Assembly (NCBI GenBank): GCA_945906915.1
Contig: CAMDSI010000145.1
Coordinates: 1 to 5,470, forward strand
Origin: Spirosoma fluviale
GTDB lineage: Bacteria; Bacteroidota; Bacteroidia; Cytophagales; Spirosomataceae
DNA length: 5,470 bases
Direction of reading: 5' to 3'
Made by a program: the position numbers and the translations under genes. Each line of letters starts with the position of its first letter. Position 1 is the stretch's first letter. Below the pieces are notes generated by a model. It did no database searches and was not told the DNA's origin. It saw nothing but the letters and a program-made list of their open reading frames with translations. Of this stretch, positions 4,480 to 5,470 are shown piece by piece.

Positions 4480-5470
4480 TTAGCGAACTAGTTCGACCCA
4501 GCCTTTCAAGCTTTTGGTTTGCGCTGACGTATCAAACAGATCGAAGACCACATCGCAGGTATAGAAATACGAAGAAGCAGACATCTGAATGCCATTCGTA
4601 TCCGTTCCATTCCACCCAAAACCATCCACAGGACCCGAATATTGATAAATCAACTGACCATTGCGGTCCACGATTTTGACCGTCACATTAGAAACAAAAC
4701 GCGGACAGCGCATCGGTTTGAAGGAATCATTTAAGCCATCGCCATTGGGACTAAATAAATTAGGCAAATTAAAGGACGCGCAGTTTTCCACGCAGATCTT
4801 ATTACTAGGTCCACTCTCCTTTCCTAAGGCACTCACCGCTGTAACATAATAGCATCCGCGGTAAGAATTCTGCAGGATATGTGAAAAATTCAAGGTGGAA
4901 GATTTTCCCAAAAGTGTATAAGGCGACGACGGGTCTTTCGCATAATAAATTTTATAACTCACTAGATCCGGATCGCATATTCCTGATACAGTAGGATTCC
5001 ACGTAAGCTGATTTGTGAAACTACTGAAAGAACAGTCGGCCTTCGCATCTAAAGAGGCGCAATCCACCGTATAGAGCTGAAGAGATGGAGGGCAAGGGAA
5101 GATATCGGTCTGAGGAATACCACAAATGATTTGGGACTTATTAATTAATTCCATCTCCGGTAAACCTGGCCCATAAGAACCTACAGTCTCTACATAATAA
5201 CAATAGGAGGAATCCGTCTTCATTGAAATAGTGAAGGTTCCATCCGCGGTATACGTATCTGTCCCAAAATCCACGTATTTAAAAGTCGAAGCCGTCGTAA
5301 CAGGCACATCAGCAATTCGATTAAAGAGGCCAGAACCACGCGGTGTCTCCCGATAAACCCGGTGTGTTCTATTTTCATTCGTCCAAGGTACGCTCGCCGT
5401 CCAAGCTAACTTTACGGAAGCGATAGCCACTTGAGTGCTCAAACGCACATTCGAAGCTGGTGCTGGTGAC
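4480..5470 (-). CDS. T9SS-secreted surface protein with FN3-like repeats and gliding-motility C-terminal domain, 5' end cut
   Basis: The frame stays open to the right edge (residues SPAPASN precede the GTG at 5448), so this is the C-terminal end of a larger protein; the GTG is internal. Counting from that GTG, residues about 8-108 and 142-218 look like two fibronectin-type-III-like modules: each has a KLAWTAS or QLTWNPT opening strand, a middle HRVYRE or YKIYYA strand and a closing CYYVETVGSYGPG or CYYVTAVSALGKESGPSN strand. Residues 228-322 are a gliding-motility-associated (type B) T9SS sorting domain: LPNLFSPNGDGLNDSF (228-243), VKIVDRNGQLIYQY (257-270), GWNGTDTNG (278-286), SSYFY (292-296) and the final GWVELVR. 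Such proteins cross the outer membrane by the type IX system and end up on the cell surface or in the medium. Eleven cysteines are visible, an unusual number, which suggests disulfide-stabilised modules. The ligand and the N-terminal part are unknown. A DCC-family gene follows after one base. Confidence 0.88.
   Translation of the reverse strand, partial: SPAPASNVRLSTQVAIASVKLAWTASVPWTNENRTHRVYRETPRGSGLFNRIADVPVTTASTFKYVDFGTDTYTADGTFTISMKTDSSYCYYVETVGSYGPGLPEMELINKSQIICGIPQTDIFPCPPSLQLYTVDCASLDAKADCSFSSFTNQLTWNPTVSGICDPDLVSYKIYYAKDPSSPYTLLGKSSTLNFSHILQNSYRGCYYVTAVSALGKESGPSNKICVENCASFNLPNLFSPNGDGLNDSFKPMRCPRFVSNVTVKIVDRNGQLIYQYSGPVDGFGWNGTDTNGIQMSASSYFYTCDVVFDLFDTSAQTKSLKGWVELVR

Noticed and set aside
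5446..5448. GTG as the start of the T9SS surface protein
   Set aside because: The frame continues upstream to the window edge and no signal peptide follows the GTG, as a T9SS substrate would need; it is internal.

Overview
The window reads as a member of the Bacteroidota, probably a gliding-type lineage such as Cytophagales or a relative (the class-level placement is an inference). Four things point this way: a SusC-type TonB plug sequence, a C-terminal domain of the gliding-motility/type IX secretion (T9SS) kind, two promoters with the Bacteroidota -7 box TAnnTTTG, and no Shine-Dalgarno sequence before fabD.

Left part, + strand, 1-2966: three overlapping genes that look like one transcription unit. 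They are an AGE-family (N-acylglucosamine/cellobiose 2-epimerase-like) sugar epimerase cut by the left edge, a 259-residue exported protein with a SusC-like TonB plug domain but no beta-barrel, and a Tat-exported TIM-barrel sugar isomerase/epimerase resembling IolI. The genes overlap by 4 nt (ATGA) and 14 nt. A sugar-processing module is the natural reading, but the substrate cannot be told from the sequence.

Middle, 2967-3214: a 13-bp hairpin that can terminate transcription on both strands, a tRNA-Gln(UUG) gene on the - strand, its promoter, and a second AT-rich hairpin between that promoter and the 3' end of fabD.

Right part, - strand, 3215-5470: fabD (malonyl-CoA:ACP transacylase) with its own promoter. 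Upstream of it lie a small DCC-family (DUF393) thiol-disulfide oxidoreductase-like gene and the 3' portion of a large cysteine-rich surface protein with fibronectin-III-like repeats and a T9SS sorting domain, cut by the right edge. The last two are separated by one base and are probably co-transcribed.

No mobile element, CRISPR array or phage gene is visible. The least conventional features are the plug-only protein inside a sugar-isomerase operon and the pairing of a T9SS surface protein with a DCC protein. No stretch over 300 bases lacks a gene.
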